NCBI GenBank assembly: GCA_964459445.1
Contig: CAYWMP010000045.1
Span: 1-34,292, forward strand
DNA length: 34,292 nucleotides
Source: CAYWMP01 sp964459445
GTDB lineage: Bacteria; Desulfobacterota; DSM-4660; Desulfatiglandales; HGW-15
Reading direction: 5' to 3'
The position numbers and the translations under genes are program-made. This document shows positions 15,763-21,497 of this stretch, piece by piece. Each line of letters begins with the position of its first letter. Position 1 is the first letter of the stretch. The notes under the pieces are model-generated. The model was given only the letters and a program-made list of their open reading frames with translations, ran no database searches and was not told the origin of the DNA.

Positions 15763-16344
15763 TCAGCCTCCATTCTCGGAATTCATGCGTATGAAGTTTT
15801 CGACCAGATGCCGTCCGGAATCCGTGAGGATGGATTCAGGATGGAACTGGACGCCCTCTACCGGATAATCCCGGTGCCGCAATCCCATGAGTTCCCCTTC
15901 CTCAGTCCAGGCACTCACGACCAGGCATTCCGGGAAAGCCTTTCTATCGACGATCAATGAATGATATCGGGTTGCTCTAAAGGGATTGGGCAGGTCGACA
16001 TAAATGGTCTGCCCATCGTGACAGATCTGAGATATTTTTCCGTGCATGATGTTGCGGGCCTGAACCACTTTCCCCCCAAAGGCGGCCGCGATGGATTGAT
16101 GTCCGAGACAAACGCCCAGTACGGGAATTTTGGGTGAAAAATGACGGATGGCATCTATCGATACGCCCGCCTGATAGGGCGTGCCGGGTCCCGGTGAAAC
16201 GACAAGGACTGAAGGCCTCAAGGTTTCAATCCCCGTGATGTCTATTTGATCGTTTCGACGGACCTGCACCGTTTCTCCGATGACCTCTATCATTTGGACC
16301 AGGTTGTAGGTAAAGGAATCATAGTTGTCGATCATGAGAATCAT
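15763..16344 (-). CDS. trpG: Anthranilate synthase glutamine amidotransferase subunit
   Basis: TrpG supplies ammonia from glutamine to TrpE. The class-I amidotransferase (193 aa) has MIDNYDSFTYNLVQ at the start, the oxyanion PGPGTP, nucleophile Cys79 in GVCLGHQ, and the His/Glu of GVQFHPES. It is a free-standing subunit, not fused to TrpE or TrpD. Its ATG shares one base with the trpE stop (TAATG), so coupling should give equal amounts. A PabA role for folate is possible in addition. Confidence 0.96.
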   Translation of the reverse strand: MILMIDNYDSFTYNLVQMIEVIGETVQVRRNDQIDITGIETLRPSVLVVSPGPGTPYQAGVSIDAIRHFSPKIPVLGVCLGHQSIAAAFGGKVVQARNIMHGKISQICHDGQTIYVDLPNPFRATRYHSLIVDRKAFPECLVVSAWTEEGELMGLRHRDYPVEGVQFHPESILTDSGRHLVENFIRMNSENGG

Positions 16345-17873
16345 TATTTGCTTTCTCCTAGAGCTTTCAACATGTCAGTCGATGAATCTGCCGATGAATG
16401 GATTGGCTCTTTGGTTTCCAGGGCCTTGAACATGGCCTCGGCTTTCCTGAGGGTTTCCTCGTATTCCCCTCCCGGCGAGGAGTCGTATACGATGCCTGCC
16501 CCGGCCTGTATAGAAATCCTGTCCCTGTGGGCGAAAATGGTGCGGATCGTAATGCAAAAGTCCATATTGCCGTTAAAACCGAAATAGCCAACCGCCCCCG
16601 CATAGGGTCCTCTGGGTTCCGGCTCCAATTCATTGATGATTTCCATGGCCCTGATCTTTGGAGATCCGGTTACCGTGCCGGCCGGAAAAACGGACATAAA
16701 AAGATCGAAGGGATCCATCCCCGGTTTGAGAACGCCTTCCACCTGGGACACGATGTGCATCACGTGCGAGTAACGCTCAATTTCCATGAGCTGCGTTGCA
16801 TGAACAGAACCGGGCAACGCGACCCTGCCGACATCGTTTCTTCCCAGATCAACCAACATGATGTGCTCGGCCCTCTCTTTAGGACAATTCAGGAGCTCTC
16901 TTTCCAGGCGATGGTCCTCCGAATGATCTTTGCCTCTCGGCCTTGTCCCGGCTATGGGGCGGAGATCGATCCTCCTATCCTTTAATCTGACAAGAATCTC
17001 TGGGGAGGAGCCTATGAACTTGGTCTCTCCATAGTTGAGGTAAAACATATAGGGAGACGGATTGATGCTTCTCAGGTTGCGGTAGACACTGAAGGGATCT
17101 CCCTTCAAACGTCCCTCGAACCTTTGAGATAGGACAACCTGTATGACGTCGCCGGCTATAATATGGCCCTTGGCCCTCCGAACGGCCTCCTCAAACCCTT
17201 CACGAGTAAAATTGGCGCGGACATCATGGACCTTAAAGGAACTCGTTTCCGAAGCCTGATGAAGGGGTCTCTTGAGATCGTCAATGGTCTCATCAATATC
17301 CTGACAGGCCCCTTCGTAAGCCGATCTCGGCTCGTCCTCCTCCTTTAGGTGGACCAGTGCCACAACGGTGATTTTATGGAAGAGGTGGTCAAAGATGATG
17401 AGACGACTGGGGACAATGAAGATAGCCTCCGGGAGATCCGGGTATTCTGAAGAACTGCCCCGAACCCGCTCCCACCTCCCTACCAACTCATAGTTTACGT
17501 ACCCGACGAGTCCCCCTTGAAAGGTTGCCCTGCATGCTGTTGGCGCAGGCTTAAATTGCCTGCTCACTTTTCTGAGCAGCTCAAGGGGATTGGGGTATTC
17601 TTTCAGAATCCGCTCTTCTTTCCCCCGCGTGATTTCGATCTCCTGATTTCGGCAAACGATGAGCAAATTGGGTCTGTAACCGATGAAGCTGTATCGGCCC
17701 CAATTCTTTCCGCCTTCTGCACTTTCCAAGAGGTAGGAAAATGATTCGCCTCGTATCTTCAAATAGGCGGTCACCGGCGTTTCCGTGTCACCCAGGATGT
17801 CCTGGTATACGGGAATGAGGTTTCCTTTTCCTGCACTCTTCATGAATTCCTGAAAGGTCGGGGTCTTTTGCAT
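16344..17873 (-). CDS. trpE: Anthranilate synthase component I
   Basis: TrpE converts chorismate and ammonia to anthranilate and is the feedback-inhibited first step of the Trp branch. The start at 17873 is decided by GAGGTG 4 nt upstream and gives 509 aa; the frame opens at 17909, but that would begin inside a terminator hairpin. The LLES motif of the Trp-binding site is present (SYLLESAEGG). Catalytic blocks include QVVLSQRFEG, YLNYGETKFIGSSPE, RPIAGTRPRG and GTVTGSPKIRAMEI. It is first in the operon after the trpL attenuator. Confidence 0.96.
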   Translation of the reverse strand: MQKTPTFQEFMKSAGKGNLIPVYQDILGDTETPVTAYLKIRGESFSYLLESAEGGKNWGRYSFIGYRPNLLIVCRNQEIEITRGKEERILKEYPNPLELLRKVSRQFKPAPTACRATFQGGLVGYVNYELVGRWERVRGSSSEYPDLPEAIFIVPSRLIIFDHLFHKITVVALVHLKEEDEPRSAYEGACQDIDETIDDLKRPLHQASETSSFKVHDVRANFTREGFEEAVRRAKGHIIAGDVIQVVLSQRFEGRLKGDPFSVYRNLRSINPSPYMFYLNYGETKFIGSSPEILVRLKDRRIDLRPIAGTRPRGKDHSEDHRLERELLNCPKERAEHIMLVDLGRNDVGRVALPGSVHATQLMEIERYSHVMHIVSQVEGVLKPGMDPFDLFMSVFPAGTVTGSPKIRAMEIINELEPEPRGPYAGAVGYFGFNGNMDFCITIRTIFAHRDRISIQAGAGIVYDSSPGGEYEETLRKAEAMFKALETKEPIHSSADSSTDMLKALGESK

Positions 17874-17890
17874 GTCACACCTCAAAAAGA

Positions 17891-17924
17891 AAAAGGCCGT
17901 GGGTACCAAGCCCCACGGCCTTTT
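17891..17924 (-). terminator. Second terminator of the trp attenuator
   Basis: On the minus strand AAAAGGCCGTGGG (17924-17912) and CCCACGGCCTTTT (17903-17891) form a perfect 13-bp stem followed by more T. It ends about 10 nt before the trpE ribosome binding site. There is no leader frame between it and the first terminator. Confidence 0.8.
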
Positions 17925-17954
17925 AAAAATGAACCAATAAAAAAACCGTGGGAC
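17910..17954 (-). promoter_or_regulatory. Relay hairpin linking the two trp terminators
   Basis: The right arm of terminator 1 (minus strand, 17954-17940: GTCCCACGG plus T-run) can pair with the left arm of terminator 2 (17924-17910: AAAAGG plus CCGTGGGGC). This gives about 15 consecutive pairs including three G-U, with a 15-nt loop. It can form only if both terminators are open. Confidence 0.6.
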
Positions 17955-17980
17955 CCTTGAGAAGTGGGCCCACGGTTTTT
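17941..17980 (-). terminator. First terminator of the trp attenuator
   Basis: On the minus strand AAAAACCGTGGG (17980-17969) and CCCACGGTTTTT (17952-17941) form a perfect 12-bp stem with the T-run continuing downstream. It lies 23 nt after the trpL stop codon. Confidence 0.85.
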
Positions 17981-18022
17981 GTTATCTTATTATGTTAGCT
18001 TTCCTATGTCGGCGGGCACACC
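17963..18022 (-). promoter_or_regulatory. trp antiterminator
   Basis: GGTGTGCCCGC (18022-18012), at the end of the trpL coding region, can pair with GTGGGCCCACT (17973-17963) in 10 of 11 positions (two G-U, one internal mismatch). This uses the left arm of terminator 1. A ribosome stalled at the three Trp codons (18048-18040) leaves the first arm free; one at the stop codon covers it. Confidence 0.7.
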
Positions 18023-18093
18023 TCTCTGTTGGAGCTGAGCCACCACCAATTGCTTTGGGTATTCATCAATAAATTTTTACTTTCGTAATTCAT
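18004..18093 (-). CDS. trpL: trp operon leader peptide (29 aa, three consecutive Trp codons)
   Basis: A minus-strand frame from ATG 18093 to TAG 18006-18004. Residues 16-18 are Trp-Trp-Trp (codons 18048-18040) in the context SNWWWLSSN. It is followed by two terminators and then trpE, as in classical trp attenuation. No good Shine-Dalgarno site precedes the first ATG, and the predicted transcription start is so close that this mRNA may be leaderless; an in-frame ATG at 18066 would give a 20-aa peptide that still contains WWW. It was too short for routine gene calling. Confidence 0.88.
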   Translation of the reverse strand: MNYESKNLLMNTQSNWWWLSSNREVCPPT

Positions 18094-18099
18094 ATTGCT

Positions 18100-18129
18100 T
18101 TTCTAAAGTAGGTTGGATGCATAAGTCAA
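18100..18129 (-). promoter_or_regulatory. Putative sigma-70 promoter of the trp operon
   Basis: Minus strand: TTGACT (18129-18124), an 18-nt spacer and TAGAAA (18105-18100). An A/T tract lies upstream of the -35 box. Start predicted near 18093. Confidence 0.5.
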
Positions 18130-18161
18130 GAAAAAAATCGGGAGTCGTTTTTTTTCTTGAC
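18125..18161. promoter_or_regulatory. Symmetric inverted repeat joining the trp and aro promoters
   Basis: GTCAAGAAAAAAA (18125-18137) and TTTTTTTCTTGAC (18149-18161) are a perfect 13-bp inverted repeat around an 11-nt centre. Each arm supplies a TTGAC -35 element plus an upstream A/T tract for one of the two divergent operons. It could be an operator or just paired promoter/UP elements. Confidence 0.65.
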
Positions 18162-18186
18162 AATGGGAGCGAGTTCCCTGTAATTT
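18157..18186 (+). promoter_or_regulatory. Putative sigma-70 promoter of the aro operon
   Basis: Plus strand: perfect TTGACA (18157-18162), an 18-nt spacer and TAATTT (18181-18186). Start predicted near 18193, about 35 nt before the leader-peptide ATG at 18228. Confidence 0.55.
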
Positions 18187-18227
18187 CTGTAAGACTTACG
18201 TTGAGAAATCACCACGGAAATATTAAG

Positions 18228-18302
18228 ATGAAAAACAATCAATCCTGGCAGCGCTTTTATTTTTATTTTTTTTACGGGTATAGGAGTCTGCCCATGGGTT
18301 GA
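18228..18302 (+). CDS. Aromatic leader peptide of the aro operon (24 aa)
   Basis: A 24-codon frame whose residues 7-18 read WQRFYFYFFYGY: ten aromatic residues in twelve positions, including Trp, Phe and Tyr. It starts at an ATG after GGAAA and ends SLPMG-stop. The frame stays open upstream to 18117, but only this ATG lies sensibly downstream of the promoter. It is homologous in arrangement to the leaders at 10501 and 19346. It should slow the ribosome when any charged aromatic tRNA is scarce and so favour expression of the genes behind it. Confidence 0.87.
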   Translation: MKNNQSWQRFYFYFFYGYRSLPMG

Positions 18303-18338
18303 TTTTTGAATATTTCGATTCATAAACCGTGGGCAGAC
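18286..18338 (+). promoter_or_regulatory. aro operon antiterminator
   Basis: GTCTGCCCATGG (18286-18297, last codons of the leader) can pair with CCGTGGGCAGAC (18327-18338) over 12 bp with a single G-U. The second segment is also the left arm of the terminator, so the two structures exclude each other. Confidence 0.78.
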
Positions 18339-18360
18339 ATTCTGCCCACGGTTTTTTTTT
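18326..18360 (+). terminator. Intrinsic terminator of the aro operon attenuator
   Basis: ACCGTGGGCAGA (18326-18337) and TCTGCCCACGGT (18341-18352) form a perfect 12-bp stem with a 3-nt loop, followed by an unbroken T-run to 18360. It is the strongest terminator in the window. Confidence 0.92.
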
Positions 18361-18475
18361 GGTCCGATACTTGATCCAGAAGGCAAAATTGATGACCATC
18401 AACTTAGGATAGCGGCTGATCATTAATTCACATCCTAGAAGACAAAATAAGACATTCAATAAAGGAGGATGAGCG

Positions 18476-19297
18476 ATGTTAGGGAAGAGGATCCGTATGG
18501 AAAGGGTCATGAATCGAAATACCGCCAAGACGGTCCTGGTTCCCCTCATTCATGGCGTGGGGATGGGCCCCATAGAGGGGATAAAGGATATTAAAAACGC
18601 TGTAGACACTATGGCCCTCGGAGGAGCCAATGCTGTGATTCTCCACAAGGGGATTGTGACCGCCGCACACCGGCGGAGTGGAAGGGATATCGGGCTTATC
18701 CTCCATCTGACTGCAACCTCAAAGGACGAAAAACAGGCCCTCGTCTCGGATGTGGAAGAGGCGGTCATTATCGGGGCAGATGCGGTATCGGTCCGAATAG
18801 AGGTAGGAGGGCCGGATGAAGATGTCATGTTGAGGCTGATCGGTGAAGTGTCAAGAGACGCCCTTAAGTGGGGCATGCCGCTATTTGCCCTCATAAATCC
18901 ACTCCCCCAAAAAGACAAATCAAAACATCTAAGAAGCCTCATGAGGGCCGCCCGAATAGGCGCCGAAATGGGTGCCGACCTGGTGCGAGTTCCCTATAGC
19001 GGATCGGCTGAGACCTTCAAGGAGGTCGTTTCTTCGTGCCCCGTTCCTCTTGTGGCCATTGGCGGCGAAAAAAAGCTCAAGGAAAAAGACGTCCTGGAGA
19101 TGGTCCATGGCGTCATGAAGGCCGGGGCTTTCGGCGTTTCGATGGGAAGAAACGTCTTCCAGTACAAAAAACCGGGCAACATGATCAGAGCCATCAGTGA
19201 GATCGTGCATAAGGGCTTTGCCGTGACCACGGCCATGAAGTCACTGAAAAAGGATCCGATTGAAAGCCCGATTTTTAGTGGTTCTTTCACACTATAA
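18476..19297 (+). CDS. DhnA-type class I aldolase / ADH-synthase-like protein lacking catalytic residues
   Basis: A 273-aa protein with clear similarity in order and length to 2-amino-3,7-dideoxyheptulosonate (ADH) synthase of the archaeal-type aromatic pathway and to DhnA aldolases: GKRIRMERVMNRNT at the start, GGANAVILHKGIV, the GAFGVSMGRNVFQ phosphate-binding end. The three residues used in catalysis by characterised members appear replaced: Asp of the DHG motif by Ile25 (LIHG), the Tyr acid/base by Asn141 (ALINP), and the Schiff-base Lys by Arg171 (DLVRVPYSG). It is thus probably not an aldolase of the known mechanism. Start ATG 18476 has a perfect AAAGGAGG. It is first in the aro operon, between two attenuators, while ordinary aroF and aroB follow, so ADH synthase is not needed. 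Role unknown: regulator, binding protein or altered enzyme. Confidence 0.82.
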   Translation: MLGKRIRMERVMNRNTAKTVLVPLIHGVGMGPIEGIKDIKNAVDTMALGGANAVILHKGIVTAAHRRSGRDIGLILHLTATSKDEKQALVSDVEEAVIIGADAVSVRIEVGGPDEDVMLRLIGEVSRDALKWGMPLFALINPLPQKDKSKHLRSLMRAARIGAEMGADLVRVPYSGSAETFKEVVSSCPVPLVAIGGEKKLKEKDVLEMVHGVMKAGAFGVSMGRNVFQYKKPGNMIRAISEIVHKGFAVTTAMKSLKKDPIESPIFSGSFTL

Positions 19298-19298
19298 T
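19293..19298 (+). promoter_or_regulatory. Possible internal -10 element before the aroF leader
   Basis: A perfect TATAAT overlaps the stop codon of the aldolase-like gene. No good -35 box lies at 16-18 nt, so an independent promoter is uncertain. Confidence 0.25.
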
Positions 19299-19345
19299 GG
19301 TGGGGGAAGATTAGAGAATTTGGAACTGCGATGGGAAGACCTAAG

Positions 19346-19432
19346 ATGATGGCAAGAACAAAAATAACCGCAAACAACTGGAAGGGTTTTTATTCCTATT
19401 TTTTCTACGGGATAGGACCGCCCGCGGACTGA
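19346..19432 (+). CDS. Aromatic leader peptide before aroF (28 aa)
   Basis: A 28-codon frame starting ATGATG, 6 nt after GGGAAGA. Residues 12-22 read WKGFYSYFFYG, nearly the same block as the leader at 18228 (WQRFYFYFFYG). It ends GPPAD-stop just before a terminator. It lies inside the aro operon, between the aldolase-like gene and aroF, giving a second checkpoint directly in front of the pathway's committed enzyme. Confidence 0.86.
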   Translation: MMARTKITANNWKGFYSYFFYGIGPPAD

Positions 19433-19460
19433 AAGGATTGGAAAAAAGGGCCGTGGGCGG
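19418..19460 (+). promoter_or_regulatory. aroF antiterminator
   Basis: CCGCCCGCGG (19418-19427, end of the leader) can pair with CCGTGGGCGG (19451-19460) over 10 bp with one G-U, in competition with the terminator that uses the second segment as its left arm. Confidence 0.75.
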
Positions 19461-19484
19461 ATTGACCGTCTACGGCCTTTTTGT
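19443..19484 (+). terminator. Intrinsic terminator of the aroF attenuator
   Basis: AAAAAGGGCCGTGGGCGG and CCGTCTACGGCCTTTTT form a stem of at least 12 bp (two G-U) plus A/T base pairs, with a short loop and a T-run broken by one G. Confidence 0.8.
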
Positions 19485-19557
19485 TTCGGAACCTATGGAT
19501 CTAGAGAGAAGAAAGAGGTGATTTCATTCTCTCGCAATAAACGGAAGGAATGGGACA

Positions 19558-20382
19558 ATGCAGAAGCTTAAGCTAACATCACGGAATGGGGACAATCATC
19601 GACGAACAATCATTGCGGTGGATGATGTAAGAATCGGTGAGAGTTTTGTGGTAATTGCCGGCCCCTGTAGCGTGGAAACCGAGGAGCAAACGATCGAAAC
19701 CGCCCGAAAGGTGAAAGAGGCGGGGGGAAATATGCTCAGAGGCGGTGCATTCAAACCAAGAACCTCTCCCTATGACTTTCAGGGGCTTGGACTCAAGGGA
19801 CTTAAAATACTCGAAAAAGCAAAAAAGGAAACCGGCCTTCCGATCGTGACGGAGGTCACGGATCCCCGTGATGTCTCCTGGGTATGCGAATATGCCGACG
19901 TTCTGCAAATCGGCACCAGAAATATGCAAAACTTCTCCCTCCTCAAGGAAGTGGGTAAGGCTGATAAGCCTGTGCTGCTCAAAAGAGGGATGTATTCTAC
20001 CCTCAAGGAATGGCTCAATTGCGCAGAATACATACTTGCAGAGGGAAACCCCAATGTCATTCTCTGTGAAAGGGGGATAAGGACATTTGAGACTTACACC
20101 AGGAATACCCTGGACCTGAGTATTGTTCCCTCGGTTAAGGAAATTTCTCATCTCCCCATCATTGTTGATCCTTCTCACGCCACCGGAAGGTTAAGCATCA
20201 TTGGACCTATGAGCCTGGCTGCTTTGGCAGCGGGCGCGGACGGTATCATCATTGAAGTGCACCATAACCCGAGAGAGGCGTTGTGTGATAAAGATCAGGC
20301 CATGCCGCCTGACATGTTTGGAGGCCTTATGAAGAAGTTACAGGTACTGGGTTCCTGTATGAATGAAATCGGTCAGGCATAG
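19558..20382 (+). CDS. aroF: 3-deoxy-7-phosphoheptulonate (DAHP) synthase, type I-beta core
   Basis: This enzyme joins phosphoenolpyruvate and erythrose-4-phosphate, the first step of the shikimate pathway. The protein is 274 aa, close to the bare catalytic barrel: it has neither the ferredoxin-like regulatory domain nor a fused chorismate mutase. Metal ligands of the family can be seen: Cys37 in AGPCS, His in DPSHATG, Glu in IIIEVHHNP and Asp in DKDQ. GGAFKPRTSPYDFQG and the RGMYSTLKEWL loop are typical of the I-beta group. The ATG at 19558 follows GGAAGGAATGGG. With no allosteric domain visible, control may rest mainly on the attenuators, which is inference. The name could equally be aroG. 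Confidence 0.93.
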   Translation: MQKLKLTSRNGDNHRRTIIAVDDVRIGESFVVIAGPCSVETEEQTIETARKVKEAGGNMLRGGAFKPRTSPYDFQGLGLKGLKILEKAKKETGLPIVTEVTDPRDVSWVCEYADVLQIGTRNMQNFSLLKEVGKADKPVLLKRGMYSTLKEWLNCAEYILAEGNPNVILCERGIRTFETYTRNTLDLSIVPSVKEISHLPIIVDPSHATGRLSIIGPMSLAALAAGADGIIIEVHHNPREALCDKDQAMPPDMFGGLMKKLQVLGSCMNEIGQA

Positions 20383-20406
20383 AAAACAGACCCCGGAGCG
20401 GATATA

Positions 20407-21435
20407 GTGAAAAACCTGGAGATCCATGGCAGTACGGGGCTTTCGACCATCCTGGTCGGCGAAAGCCTTCGGGATGTCAAAAGGCATATTCCGGCAGAAA
20501 GAGCCATCATTATCACGGATACCAATGTCAGGCGTTATTATCAGAAAGACTTTCCGTGCTATGACATCATAGAGATCGGTACCGGTGAAAGGATAAAAAA
20601 CCTGGACACGGTCCACGCCCTATATGGAAAACTTGTGGAGTATGAAGCGGACCGCTCCTCCTTCATTCTCGGGATTGGCGGAGGCATAGTCTGCGATATC
20701 ACCGGGTTTGTGGCATCGACTTACATGCGAGGCGTGAGATTTGGATTCGTTTCCACGACCATGCTGTCACAGGTAGACGCCAGTGTTGGTGGGAAAAACG
20801 GTGTTAATTTCTGCGGGTACAAAAATATGGTAGGCGTTTTTAATCAACCCGAATTCGTCATCTGTGACATAAAACTCCTCAGAACCTTGCCGGAAACCGA
20901 GATTAGATGTGGTTTTGCGGAGATCGTAAAACATGCTGCCCTAGGGGATGCCCGTTTGTTTTCATTTCTTGAAGAGCATTATGAAAAGGCGCTTGGGCTT
21001 GATATTGGGGTTATAGAGAAGCTTGTATATGATTCGGTTCTCATAAAATCGTCAATCGTAAACAGTGATGAAAAGGAAGAGGGAGAGCGAAGGAAACTCA
21101 ATTTCGGCCATACATTTGGACATGCCATTGAAAGAACCACGGGTGTTCTTCATGGAGAGGCTGTCAGTGTCGGTATGGTTGTCGCTTCAGCGCTTTCTGC
21201 AAAGAGAGGGCTTTTACCGAAGCAAGACGCAAAAAGGATCGAGGAACTGCTCAAAAGCATGAAACTTCCGACCAGACTGGAATTTGATAGAAAAAAGGTG
21301 TTTGATGCGCTGAGAAAGGATAAAAAGAGAAAAGGGGACAGCATAAATTTTGTGCTGCTTCAGGGCATAGGCAATGCCCTTGTGGAAGAAATCCCGATTA
21401 AGGAAATCGAAGCAGAGGTCAATAATCTACTGTAG
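20407..21435 (+). CDS. aroB: 3-dehydroquinate synthase
   Basis: This NAD-dependent, metal-dependent enzyme closes DAHP to 3-dehydroquinate. The protein is 342 aa. Visible family motifs: GIGGGIVCDITGFVASTYMRG (NAD-binding and following helix), TTMLSQVDASVGGKNGVN, the metal-binding Glu in GFAEIVKHA, and His in NFGHTFGHAIE and HGEAVSVGM. This is the canonical AroB and not the archaeal-type dehydroquinate synthase II, so the route is the standard one. The start is GTG at 20407, 24 nt after aroF, with GGAG upstream. Confidence 0.96.
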   Translation: MKNLEIHGSTGLSTILVGESLRDVKRHIPAERAIIITDTNVRRYYQKDFPCYDIIEIGTGERIKNLDTVHALYGKLVEYEADRSSFILGIGGGIVCDITGFVASTYMRGVRFGFVSTTMLSQVDASVGGKNGVNFCGYKNMVGVFNQPEFVICDIKLLRTLPETEIRCGFAEIVKHAALGDARLFSFLEEHYEKALGLDIGVIEKLVYDSVLIKSSIVNSDEKEEGERRKLNFGHTFGHAIERTTGVLHGEAVSVGMVVASALSAKRGLLPKQDAKRIEELLKSMKLPTRLEFDRKKVFDALRKDKKRKGDSINFVLLQGIGNALVEEIPIKEIEAEVNNLL

Positions 21436-21497
21436 TTACGCATAGCCTCCGATTACGGCGTGTATTCAACAATTCTTTAATAATAGTGGGGTGAAGT

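Noticed and set aside
17885..18093. T-box or TRAP-type control of trp
   Set aside because: No T-box specifier/UGGN bulge or (G/U)AG repeat array was seen, whereas a WWW leader peptide and exclusive stems are present.
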